8,787 bases of DNA, from the NCBI GenBank assembly GCA_020059765.1, contig JAGVBM010000096.1, positions 1 through 8,787 of the forward strand. Direction: 5' to 3'. The notes under the pieces are model-generated. The model made no database searches and was not told where the DNA came from. It worked only from the letters and a program-made list of their open reading frames with translations. Source of the stretch: Bacillota bacterium (GTDB lineage: Bacteria > Bacillota > Bacilli > Tumebacillales > Effusibacillaceae). Positions within the stretch are counted from its first letter, which is position 1; every line of letters begins with the position of its first letter. Positions 1 through 6,088 of the stretch are shown one piece after another. The position numbers were made by a program, and so were the translations under genes.

Positions 1-36
1 ATGAATTTTTTGCATTGGCTGAAAAGGGGGATTTTT

Positions 37-810
37 ATGAAAAAGACAATGAAAGGCTTTTTGGTTGCGACTTCGCTTTTGATGGGACTGACATTGGCGG
101 GATGTGGAGGTTCGTCCAGCACTTCCGGTTCCAAAACGTACTTTGTCGGCACGGACGCCGCATATGCGCCTTTTGAAGCGCAAAATGAACAAAACACGAT
201 TTACGGATTTGACATCGACGTGATGAACGCGATCGCGACAAAAGCGGGCATCAGCGTGAAATTCGTGAACACCCCGTGGGAAGGGATCTTCAAGACACTG
301 GAACAGGGAGATCGCGACATTCTGATTTCGGCGATCACGATTACCGACGAGCGAAAGAAGAGCATGGATTTCAGCGAACCGTATTTTGAAGCGAAACAGC
401 TGATTGCGGTGCCGAAAGACTCTGCGGTCAGCAAGCTTGACGATCTGAAAGGCAAAAAGATCGGCGTACAAACAGGAACTACCGGTGATGAAGTTGTATC
501 CAACAAGTTTGGCAAAGACAGTCCGGATATCAAACGGTTTGAAAGCACGCCGCTTGCCCTGAAAGAGTTGGCCGCTGGCGGCTTGTCCGCGGTTGTTGCC
601 GATAACGGGGTTGTCATCAACTATGTGACAAACAACTCGGACAAAGGGTTCAAGATGGTAGAAGACAGCTCCTTTGAAAAAGAGTACTACGGTATTGCCG
701 TCAAGAAAGGCAACAAAGAATTGCTCGACAAGGTCAACACGGCCTTGAAGCAAATCAAGGATGACGGTACCTACAAAAAGATTTACGACAAATATTTCGG
801 CGCGAAGTAA
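37..810 (+). CDS. Amino acid ABC transporter substrate-binding lipoprotein
   Basis: Extracellular solute-binding lipoprotein (SBP family 3, the GlnH/ArtP/HisJ type) that captures a polar or basic amino acid and delivers it to the permease encoded next. An upstream in-frame ATG exists at position 1, but I choose ATG 37: it follows a purine-rich site (AAAAGGGGG, 22-30) and gives a clean signal peptide, MKKTMKGFLVATSLLMGLTL, then the lipobox LAGC with the lipidated Cys at residue 23. The mature protein (257 residues in all) shows the family's ligand region: the APF motif near residue 45, GFDIDVMNAIA near 57-67, and ITDERKKSMDFSEPYF (102-117), where R106 should bind the ligand carboxylate. The Ser/Gly-rich stretch after Cys23 is a flexible tether. 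The exact substrate cannot be fixed from sequence; basic amino acids or glutamine are most likely. The promoter lies upstream of the window. Confidence 0.93.
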   Translation: MKKTMKGFLVATSLLMGLTLAGCGGSSSTSGSKTYFVGTDAAYAPFEAQNEQNTIYGFDIDVMNAIATKAGISVKFVNTPWEGIFKTLEQGDRDILISAITITDERKKSMDFSEPYFEAKQLIAVPKDSAVSKLDDLKGKKIGVQTGTTGDEVVSNKFGKDSPDIKRFESTPLALKELAAGGLSAVVADNGVVINYVTNNSDKGFKMVEDSSFEKEYYGIAVKKGNKELLDKVNTALKQIKDDGTYKKIYDKYFGAK

Positions 811-849
811 GCCGGAAAGATAAAAGGGACAAGTCAATAAATAACGGGC

Positions 850-877
850 GCGCAACTTGCCAAGGGGCAGGTTGCGC
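850..877 (+). other. Intergenic stem-loop inside the ABC operon
   Basis: GCGCAACTTGCC (850-861) pairs with GGCAGGTTGCGC (866-877) over 12 bp with one T.G wobble and the 4-base loop AAGG. No T-run follows (TTCCCTGTG), so it is not a standard terminator. It sits in the 102-base gap between the binding protein and the permease. In other binding-protein-dependent importers, such intergenic hairpins protect the upstream transcript's 3' end or cause partial termination, giving more binding protein than membrane components. That role is inferred here. Confidence 0.7.
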
Positions 878-912
878 TTCCCTGTGTCCGAGACAAGAAA
901 GGTGGGGAAGCC

Positions 913-1653
913 ATGGATGTGCGTTGGGACATTGTCTCAGGCTACATGCCTGCATTTTTGAAGGCGGCTGTGATGACACTTGAGGTCACAGCCATCTCGG
1001 TAACGCTGGGGACGTTGCTGGGGTTGTTTCTCGGGATTGGCCGTTTGGCGCAAGCGAAACACGGTATTATCAAATATTTTCTTTTACTGGCGGTTCGATG
1101 GCCTGCCGCATTATATGTCACGTTTTTCCGGGGAACCCCGTTGTTCGTGCAAATCTTGATCGTACATTTCGGCGTGCTGCCGTTATTTATTCATCCGCAA
1201 GACGGGTTGTTGATCAGCGGAGAATTGGCCTTTGAGATCAAGTCAAACTATGGGGCCTTCATTTCCGGGATTATTGCCTTGACCCTCAACTCGGGTGCTT
1301 ACATTGCAGAGATCTTCCGTGCCGGTATTCAGTCGATTGACAAGGGGCAAACGGAAGCGGCCCGTTCTTTAGGGTTAACCTATGGCCAAACGATGCGTTA
1401 TGTTATTGTTCCCCAAGCGTTCCGGCGTATGCTGCCGCCGCTGGGAAATGAAGCGATCACGCTGCTGAAAGATTCTTCCTTGGTTTCGGCGATCGGATTG
1501 GCGGAACTGGCGTATGTCGCTCGGTCTGCATTTGGAAGCACCAGCCGCGTGTGGGAACCGTATCTGACAATTTCCATCATCTACTTGATCATGACACTCG
1601 GCTTGTCCGTTCTGGTTGCATGGCTGGAAAGGAGGTACGGCAAAGGTGATTGA
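913..1653 (+). CDS. Amino acid ABC transporter permease, HisM/GlnP family
   Basis: Integral membrane subunit of a polar amino acid importer (binding-protein-dependent transport system inner membrane component, His/Glu/Gln/Arg type). The 246-residue protein begins at ATG 913 behind AAAGGTGGGG (898-907). Hydrophobic segments are visible around residues 15-42, 55-70, 75-93, 113-136, 188-203 and 218-238. The cytoplasmic coupling loop is the family EAA motif, EAARSLGLTYGQTMRYVIVP (148-167), which contacts the ATPase; KDSSLVSAIGLAEL (186-199) is also typical. FFRGTPLFVQ (71-80) is a conserved motif of this subfamily. Only one permease gene is present, so the channel is probably a homodimer. The loop at about 94-112 (HPQDGLLISGELAFEIK) is longer than in compact members but is seen in related permeases. 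Its stop codon overlaps the start of the ATPase gene, which indicates translational coupling. Confidence 0.95.
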   Translation: MDVRWDIVSGYMPAFLKAAVMTLEVTAISVTLGTLLGLFLGIGRLAQAKHGIIKYFLLLAVRWPAALYVTFFRGTPLFVQILIVHFGVLPLFIHPQDGLLISGELAFEIKSNYGAFISGIIALTLNSGAYIAEIFRAGIQSIDKGQTEAARSLGLTYGQTMRYVIVPQAFRRMLPPLGNEAITLLKDSSLVSAIGLAELAYVARSAFGSTSRVWEPYLTISIIYLIMTLGLSVLVAWLERRYGKGD

Positions 1654-2368
1654 GGTTAAGGACCTGCAAAAGAATTTTGGCGATTTGCAAGTGTTGAAGG
1701 GCATATCTTGCAGCATCGAGGAAAAAGAGGTCGTGTGCGTGATCGGACCGTCCGGGTCGGGAAAAAGCACATTTTTGCGGTGCCTGAACGGTCTTGAGGA
1801 AATCACTTCCGGCCAGGTTATCGTGGACGGCTTCGATATCAGCCACAGTGAAACGAATATCAATAAAGTGCGGGAAGAAATAGGCATGGTGTTTCAAAGG
1901 TTCAACCTGTTTCCGCATATGACCGTATTGGACAATATTATGCTGGCGCCGCTCATGGTGCGCAGAATCTCGCGAAATGAAGCGAAGAACCGAGCGCTGT
2001 CCCTGCTGGACAAAGTCGGCCTGTCCGACAAAGCCAATGCATATCCCAATCAGTTGTCAGGCGGTCAGCAGCAGCGGGTGGCGATTGCACGGGCACTGGC
2101 GATGCAGCCGAAAATCATGCTGTTTGACGAACCTACCTCCGCATTGGACCCGGAAATGGTGGGGGAAGTGTTGGATGTCATGCAATCATTGGCACAAGAA
2201 GGCATGACGATGGTTGTGGTGACGCACGAAATGGGATTTGCGCGGGAAGTCAGCGACCGGGTGATTTTTATGGATCAAGGCGTCATTGTGGAAGAAGGCA
2301 ATCCGCAGCAGATCTTCACCGATGCGCAAAACGAACGGACGAGATCATTTTTGGGCAAGGTGCTGTAA
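1646..2368 (+). CDS. Amino acid ABC transporter ATPase, GlnQ family
   Basis: Cytoplasmic nucleotide-binding subunit that powers the importer. I choose GTG 1646 as start because it lies 10 bases after a very good ribosome binding site, AAAGGAGG (1628-1635), and yields the normal N-terminus (M)IEVKDLQKNFG. An ATG at 1616 in frame would add ten unlikely residues and lies upstream of that site. The 240-residue product has Walker A GPSGSGKST (34-42), Q-loop VFQRFNLFPH (82-91), signature LSGGQQQRVAIARA (137-150), Walker B IMLFDE (157-162), D-loop SALD (165-168) and switch His194 in VVTHEMGFA. All catalytic residues are intact. The gene overlaps the permease stop by 8 bases. These ATPases (COG1126 type) act as a dimer on the permease dimer. 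Last gene of the operon, followed at once by a terminator. Confidence 0.96.
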   Translation: MIEVKDLQKNFGDLQVLKGISCSIEEKEVVCVIGPSGSGKSTFLRCLNGLEEITSGQVIVDGFDISHSETNINKVREEIGMVFQRFNLFPHMTVLDNIMLAPLMVRRISRNEAKNRALSLLDKVGLSDKANAYPNQLSGGQQQRVAIARALAMQPKIMLFDEPTSALDPEMVGEVLDVMQSLAQEGMTMVVVTHEMGFAREVSDRVIFMDQGVIVEEGNPQQIFTDAQNERTRSFLGKVL

Positions 2369-2372
2369 CAGC

Positions 2373-2410
2373 AAAGAAGATCCCAGAAGTTGTTTCCCGG
2401 GGTCTTTTTT
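2373..2410 (+). terminator. Intrinsic terminator of the ABC operon
   Basis: AAGATCCC (2377-2384) pairs with GGGGTCTT (2399-2406) with one T.G wobble across a 14-base loop. The 3' arm runs into a T6 tract (2405-2410). It begins four bases after the ATPase stop codon. Confidence 0.8.
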
Positions 2411-2491
2411 GATTGGATTCAGGGGAAACTAGAATATGTAAGATGAAGAATGTTGAAAAAGTATGATAAAAATGTGAACTTAGTGTAAAGA

Positions 2492-2521
2492 GAAGGTTTT
2501 TTGTATTTCCGAATCGAATAT
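2492..2521 (+). promoter_or_regulatory. Candidate sigma-H-type promoter for hpf
   Basis: GAAGGTTTT (2492-2500), a 12-base spacer, then ATCGAATAT (2513-2521). Against the Bacillus sigma-H consensus (RNAGGAWWW, 11-12 bases, RNNGAATWW), the -10 half matches fully and the -35 half has one mismatch (T for A at its sixth position). Transcription would start near 2528, about 25 bases before the hpf ATG. In B. subtilis the orthologue yvyD is known to use sigma-H and sigma-B promoters, which supports the reading. A TATGAT at 2462-2467 could be a sigma-A -10 element, but I find no matching -35. I see no sigma-B-type promoter. Confidence 0.5.
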
Positions 2522-2553
2522 GAATATTACAGAAGTGGAAGGAGGAGTACCTT

Positions 2554-3108
2554 ATGAAGATCCAAACGCGAGGCGAAAATCTGCAGCTTACGGATGCCCT
2601 CCGGGATTATGCGGAAAAGAAGATTGGACGCTTGGAAAAGTACTTCGATACACCTCCTGTTCAAAATGTGCAAGTAACCTTATCCGTGATAAGGGATGTA
2701 CACATTGTCGAGGTAACGATGCCGGTCAACGGAATCATTATCCGGGCGGAAGAACGTTCGCCTGACATGTATGCCTCAATTGATCTGGTATCCGACAAAC
2801 TGGAAGGCCAGATTCGCAAACATAAGACGAAACTCAATCGTCGCTTCCGGGATGAAGGAATTCGTACGTTGATTCGGGAATCTGCCGCTACAGCTCCTGC
2901 AGTGTTGGAAGAGGAGCTCGCTGAAGAAGGCCGGATTGTCCGCGTGAAAAAATTTGCCTTTAAGCCGATGACGACGGAAGAGGCGGTTTTGCAAATGGAT
3001 CTGCTCGGACACGATTTTTTCGTGTTTTCCAATGCGGAAACGGAAGAAGTGAACGTTGTATACCGTCGTTATGATGGGAATTACGGATTGATTGAACCGG
3101 AGTTCTAA
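2554..3108 (+). CDS. hpf: Ribosome hibernation-promoting factor, long form
   Basis: Long HPF (RaiA/YvyD type), which binds the 30S subunit in slow or stationary growth, blocks the tRNA and mRNA channels and pairs two 70S ribosomes into an inactive 100S dimer. Start ATG 2554 follows GGAAGGAGG. The 184 residues match the family's usual length. Residues 1-97 form the ribosome-binding domain (MKIQTRGENLQLTDALRDYA at the start, and the basic helix end RKHKTKLNRRFRD at 88-100). A variable linker rich in Ala and Glu spans about 101-126. Residues 127-182 form the C-terminal dimerisation domain, with the conserved stretches KPMTTEEAVLQMDLLGH, FFVFSNA (155-161) and VVYRRYDGNYGLIEP (168-182). It is probably transcribed alone: a stress-type promoter lies upstream and a terminator directly downstream. 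Short overlapping reading frames inside it are artefacts. Confidence 0.97.
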   Translation: MKIQTRGENLQLTDALRDYAEKKIGRLEKYFDTPPVQNVQVTLSVIRDVHIVEVTMPVNGIIIRAEERSPDMYASIDLVSDKLEGQIRKHKTKLNRRFRDEGIRTLIRESAATAPAVLEEELAEEGRIVRVKKFAFKPMTTEEAVLQMDLLGHDFFVFSNAETEEVNVVYRRYDGNYGLIEPEF

Positions 3109-3139
3109 TCGAAGACGGGATTCGATTGATAGACTTAGC

Positions 3140-3166
3140 GGATCGGCGTTGCCGATCCTTTTCATT
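3140..3166 (+). terminator. Intrinsic terminator of hpf
   Basis: Perfect 8-bp stem GGATCGGC (3140-3147) with GCCGATCC (3151-3158), 3-base loop GTT, followed by TTTTCATTT. It starts about 30 bases after the hpf stop codon. Confidence 0.9.
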
Positions 3167-3203
3167 TGGTTCTTGCTGATATTTTCAGACACCAGCCCAT
3201 GGG

Positions 3204-3227
3204 CTCCTGCATAGGATGAAGCAGGAG
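3204..3227 (+). promoter_or_regulatory. Hairpin that sequesters a ribosome binding site
   Basis: CTCCTGC (3204-3210) is the exact reverse complement of GCAGGAG (3221-3227), with the 10-base loop ATAGGATGAA. The 3' arm is the core of the ribosome binding site (GCAGGAGGTG) of the following membrane protein gene, whose ATG is at 3237. A perfect 12-bp palindrome, AGCCCATGGGCT (3194-3205), overlaps the 5' arm by two bases and could fold in competition. The regulatory role is inferred. Confidence 0.5.
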
Positions 3228-3236
3228 GTGACCGAC

Positions 3237-3497
3237 ATGACGTTTTTGGCGGGGATAGGGCAAGTGATTGTATTCTTGATCCTGCTGAAACTATCGCAGA
3301 TCGTGTTTTGGAATCTGAAAAAATCCTTCTATATTCATCCGTGGTTGTTGGAGACTGTGGTTGCCGTCGTACTCGTGGTGTTGTTCCACTTTCTTTCCTC
3401 CATATGGGCGTTGGTCATCCTGACATCGGCAGCATTGGGCGTGATTCGTGGTGATCAGGAAGAAACAAAACCTGCTTCAAGCCGACAGCTTCTTTAA
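3237..3497 (+). CDS. Small hydrophobic membrane protein of unknown function
   Basis: I do not recognise this 86-residue protein. ATG 3237 is chosen because it sits 8 bases after AGGAGG (3223-3228); an in-frame ATG at 3216 lies upstream of that site and would add only MKQEVTD. The protein has a hydrophobic segment at about 4-25 (ending KLSQIVFW), a short basic turn NLKKSFYIHP (26-35), then a long hydrophobic stretch, 37-70, likely two membrane spans (VVAVVLVVLFHF and SIWALVILTSAALGVI). It ends in a polar tail, RGDQEETKPASSRQLL. Lysines at 28-29 and Arg71 suggest which ends face the cytoplasm. It lies between hpf and secA with terminators on both sides, so it appears to be its own transcription unit, though I see no convincing promoter in 3167-3200. 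A link to SecA is only positional. Confidence 0.72.
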   Translation: MTFLAGIGQVIVFLILLKLSQIVFWNLKKSFYIHPWLLETVVAVVLVVLFHFLSSIWALVILTSAALGVIRGDQEETKPASSRQLL

Positions 3498-3519
3498 AAA
3501 TCAGGGCAGGCCAGGATTG

Positions 3520-3546
3520 GGTGACAGATTGTCACCTTTTTCTTTT
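3520..3546 (+). terminator. Intrinsic terminator upstream of secA
   Basis: Perfect 7-bp stem GGTGACA (3520-3526) with TGTCACC (3530-3536), loop GAT, then TTTTTCTTTT. It ends the small membrane protein gene. The T-tract touches the -35 element of the secA promoter, so the two signals are packed back to back. Confidence 0.88.
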
Positions 3547-3573
3547 GGACTCTTTCCAAAACGATGGTATACT
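3545..3573 (+). promoter_or_regulatory. Sigma-A promoter of secA-prfB
   Basis: TTGGAC (3545-3550), a 17-base spacer, then TATACT (3568-3573). Each hexamer has one mismatch to the vegetative consensus and the spacing is ideal. The predicted start is near 3580, giving a leader of about 70 bases before the secA ATG. Confidence 0.85.
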
Positions 3574-3649
3574 AGACGTTAGGCACAAGATCGAAGATCG
3601 GTTACATACGGTCTGATCGGAATCTATGGAGAGGAGTGGAGCAACAAAT

Positions 3650-6022
3650 ATGTTGAACCTCCTGAAAAAACTCGTTGGCGACAGTAACGAGAGAGAAATC
3701 AAAAAATTATATAGAGTGGTCGAGGTCATCAACGCTCTGGAATCGGAGATTTCCGCGTTATCCGATGAACAATTGGCCGCCAAAACAGTTGATTTTAAAG
3801 AGCGGTTGGCGAAGGGGGAATCCCTTGACGATATTCTTCCGGAAGCATTTGCCGTTGTGCGGGAAGCCGGAAAACGCGTGCTGGGAAAACGCCATTACGA
3901 TGTGCAGTTGTTGGGCGGTATGGTGCTGCACCAAGGCCGGATTTCCGAGATGCGAACAGGGGAAGGGAAAACCTTGGTTGCAACCTTGCCTTCCTATTTG
4001 AATGCCCTTACGGGGAAAGGGGTTCACGTCATTACGGTGAACGACTACTTGGCGCGTCGTGACGCGGAAGAGATGGGGCAGTTGCATCGGTTTCTCGGAT
4101 TGACCGTGGGGTTGAACATTCACGGTATGGATCCCTTTGAGAAACAGCAGGCTTATGCGGCTGATATCACCTACGGAACCAACAATGAATTCGGTTTTGA
4201 CTACCTGCGGGACAACATGGTGATGTCCAGGGATCAGATGGTGCAGCGCCTGCTGCACTATGCGATCGTCGACGAAGTGGACTCGATTTTGATCGATGAA
4301 GCCCGTACCCCGTTAATTATTTCCGGACAAGCTGAAAAATCGACCGAACTTTATGTGCGTGCCAACATTTTTGTTTCCAGCCTGCGGGCGGCAGACTACA
4401 CGATTGACGAAAAAGCGCGTTCCGTCGTGCTGACCGAACAGGGTGCGCACAAAGCGGAGCGATTTTTCAATATCTCGAACCTGTTCGATCCTGAACACAT
4501 CACGATCAACCACCACATCACTCAAGCGTTAAAGGCCCACCACTTGATGAAACGGGATAAAGATTATGTGGTGCAGGACAACGAGATTATTATTGTGGAC
4601 GAGTTTACCGGCCGGATGATGTACGGACGCCGTTACAGCGAAGGGCTGCACCAGGCGATTGAAGCAAAAGAGGGCGTCAAGATTCAAAACGAAAGCAAGA
4701 CGTTGGCGACGATCACCCTGCAAAACTACTTCCGGATGTATCAAAAGCTGTCTGGGATGACGGGAACGGCGAAGACGGAAGAAGAAGAGTTCCGTTCCAT
4801 CTATGGGATGGACGTTGTCGTCGTTCCGACGAACAGACCCAATCAACGGATGGACTCACAGGATGTGGTATACAAAAACGTTCGCGGCAAATTCAACTCC
4901 GTTGTCGAGGAAATTGTGAAGCGCCATGCGGTGGGACAGCCGATGTTGGTCGGCACCACTTCCATCGAGAAATCGGAATATCTGTCGGAACTGTTGAACA
5001 AACGAGGCATTCCTCATCAAGTGTTGAATGCGAAGCAGCATGAGCGGGAAGCGCAAATCGTTGCCTTGGCCGGTCAGCGGGGAGCCGTCACGATTGCCAC
5101 GAACATGGCGGGCCGCGGTACGGACATTATTCTCGGCGAAGGTGTAGCCGAAGTCGGCGGTCTCCATATTATTGGTACGGAGCGGCATGAGAGCCGCCGG
5201 ATTGACAACCAGCTGCGCGGACGTTCGGGACGTCAGGGGGATCCGGGCTCGACCCAGTTTTTCCTGTCGTTGGAAGACGACCTGATGCGCTTGTTCGGTT
5301 CGGAAAACATCATGGGCATGATGGAGCGGCTGGGTCTCGAAGAAGACCAGCCGATCGAAGCGCGGCTTGTTACCAGAGCGATTGAAAGCGCACAGAAGAA
5401 AGTCGAGGGCAACAACTTCGACATCCGGAAACATGTCTTGAAATATGACGACGTGATGAACCAGCAGCGGGAAGTCATGTACAAACAACGGCGCGAAATT
5501 CTCGATCGGGAAGATCTGTCGGAAACGGTCAAAGGCATGGTGGAAGATCTGGTCAACGATGCGATTGACACCTATTGTCCGGAAGACGCAATCCCGGAAG
5601 ATTGGGATCTGCAGGGGCTGCTGGAATACTCGGAACGTCACTACCTGTCCCATGCCAAGACGAACCTGGAAGAGTTGGAACGCCGTGCGGATCGGGAAGA
5701 GTTGAAAGAATACATGCGCGATCTGGCGATGCAGGAGTATGCGGCGCGGGAACAACAATTGGGCGCTTTTATGCGGGAGTTTGAAAAAGTGGTTTTGCTG
5801 CGTACGGTTGACGGCAAGTGGATGGACCATATCGACGCCATGGACCAATTGCGCCAAGGAATTCACTTGCGTGCCTACGGACAACGGGATCCGTTGGTCG
5901 AATACAAGTTTGAAGGATATGAAATGTTTGAAGAGATGATTCACAGCATTCGGGAGGAAGTAGTGCTGTACATCTTTAAAGCGAATATTGCTGTTGAGGA
6001 ACAGGCGCCCCAACAGGCGTAA
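3650..6022 (+). CDS. secA: Preprotein translocase ATPase SecA
   Basis: Motor ATPase that pushes unfolded preproteins through SecYEG. ATG 3650 gives the standard N-terminus MLNLLKKLVGDSNEREIKKL and follows GGAGAGGAG (3629-3637); the in-frame ATG 3626 would add eight residues not found in the family. In the 790-residue protein: Walker A MRTGEGKT (101-108), TNNEFGFDYLRDN (177-189), Walker B VDEVDSILIDEARTP (207-221), the preprotein cross-linking domain at about 225-370, SGMTGTAKTE (368-377), NBD2 motifs MAGRGTDIILGEG (486-498) and GRSGRQGDPG (524-533), and the helical scaffold and two-helix finger at about 715-755 (KWMDHIDAMDQLRQGIHLRA). All catalytic parts are present. The protein stops at AVEEQAPQQA, right after the helical wing/scaffold region, so the C-terminal linker and the Cys-rich zinc tail (CPCGSG type) common in SecA are missing. 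prfB follows after 66 bases with no terminator, as in B. subtilis. Confidence 0.98.
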   Translation: MLNLLKKLVGDSNEREIKKLYRVVEVINALESEISALSDEQLAAKTVDFKERLAKGESLDDILPEAFAVVREAGKRVLGKRHYDVQLLGGMVLHQGRISEMRTGEGKTLVATLPSYLNALTGKGVHVITVNDYLARRDAEEMGQLHRFLGLTVGLNIHGMDPFEKQQAYAADITYGTNNEFGFDYLRDNMVMSRDQMVQRLLHYAIVDEVDSILIDEARTPLIISGQAEKSTELYVRANIFVSSLRAADYTIDEKARSVVLTEQGAHKAERFFNISNLFDPEHITINHHITQALKAHHLMKRDKDYVVQDNEIIIVDEFTGRMMYGRRYSEGLHQAIEAKEGVKIQNESKTLATITLQNYFRMYQKLSGMTGTAKTEEEEFRSIYGMDVVVVPTNRPNQRMDSQDVVYKNVRGKFNSVVEEIVKRHAVGQPMLVGTTSIEKSEYLSELLNKRGIPHQVLNAKQHEREAQIVALAGQRGAVTIATNMAGRGTDIILGEGVAEVGGLHIIGTERHESRRIDNQLRGRSGRQGDPGSTQFFLSLEDDLMRLFGSENIMGMMERLGLEEDQPIEARLVTRAIESAQKKVEGNNFDIRKHVLKYDDVMNQQREVMYKQRREILDREDLSETVKGMVEDLVNDAIDTYCPEDAIPEDWDLQGLLEYSERHYLSHAKTNLEELERRADREELKEYMRDLAMQEYAAREQQLGAFMREFEKVVLLRTVDGKWMDHIDAMDQLRQGIHLRAYGQRDPLVEYKFEGYEMFEEMIHSIREEVVLYIFKANIAVEEQAPQQA

Positions 6023-6088
6023 CCGAGCGTCACCCTGTCCGCATGTTCCTGCCGGGATGGGTTCGAAAAATGTTCAGAGGTGAAGACA

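Noticed and set aside
1..36. Upstream ATG as start of the binding protein
   Set aside because: It would put a Trp- and charge-containing 12-residue extension before a normal lipoprotein signal peptide; ATG 37 has the ribosome binding site.
2520..2765. 81-codon frame overlapping the start of hpf
   Set aside because: It overlaps hpf in another frame, begins upstream of the hpf ribosome binding site and resembles no family.
3580..3649. Possible riboswitch or regulatory leader of secA
   Set aside because: The 70-base leader has short GATCGG repeats but no stable fold or known motif that I can recognise.
4856..6013. 385-codon open frame on the minus strand inside secA
   Set aside because: It is fully antisense to a well-conserved gene, its product is of biased composition (rich in His, Phe, Arg, Gln) with no recognisable domain, and it reflects the codon pattern of secA.
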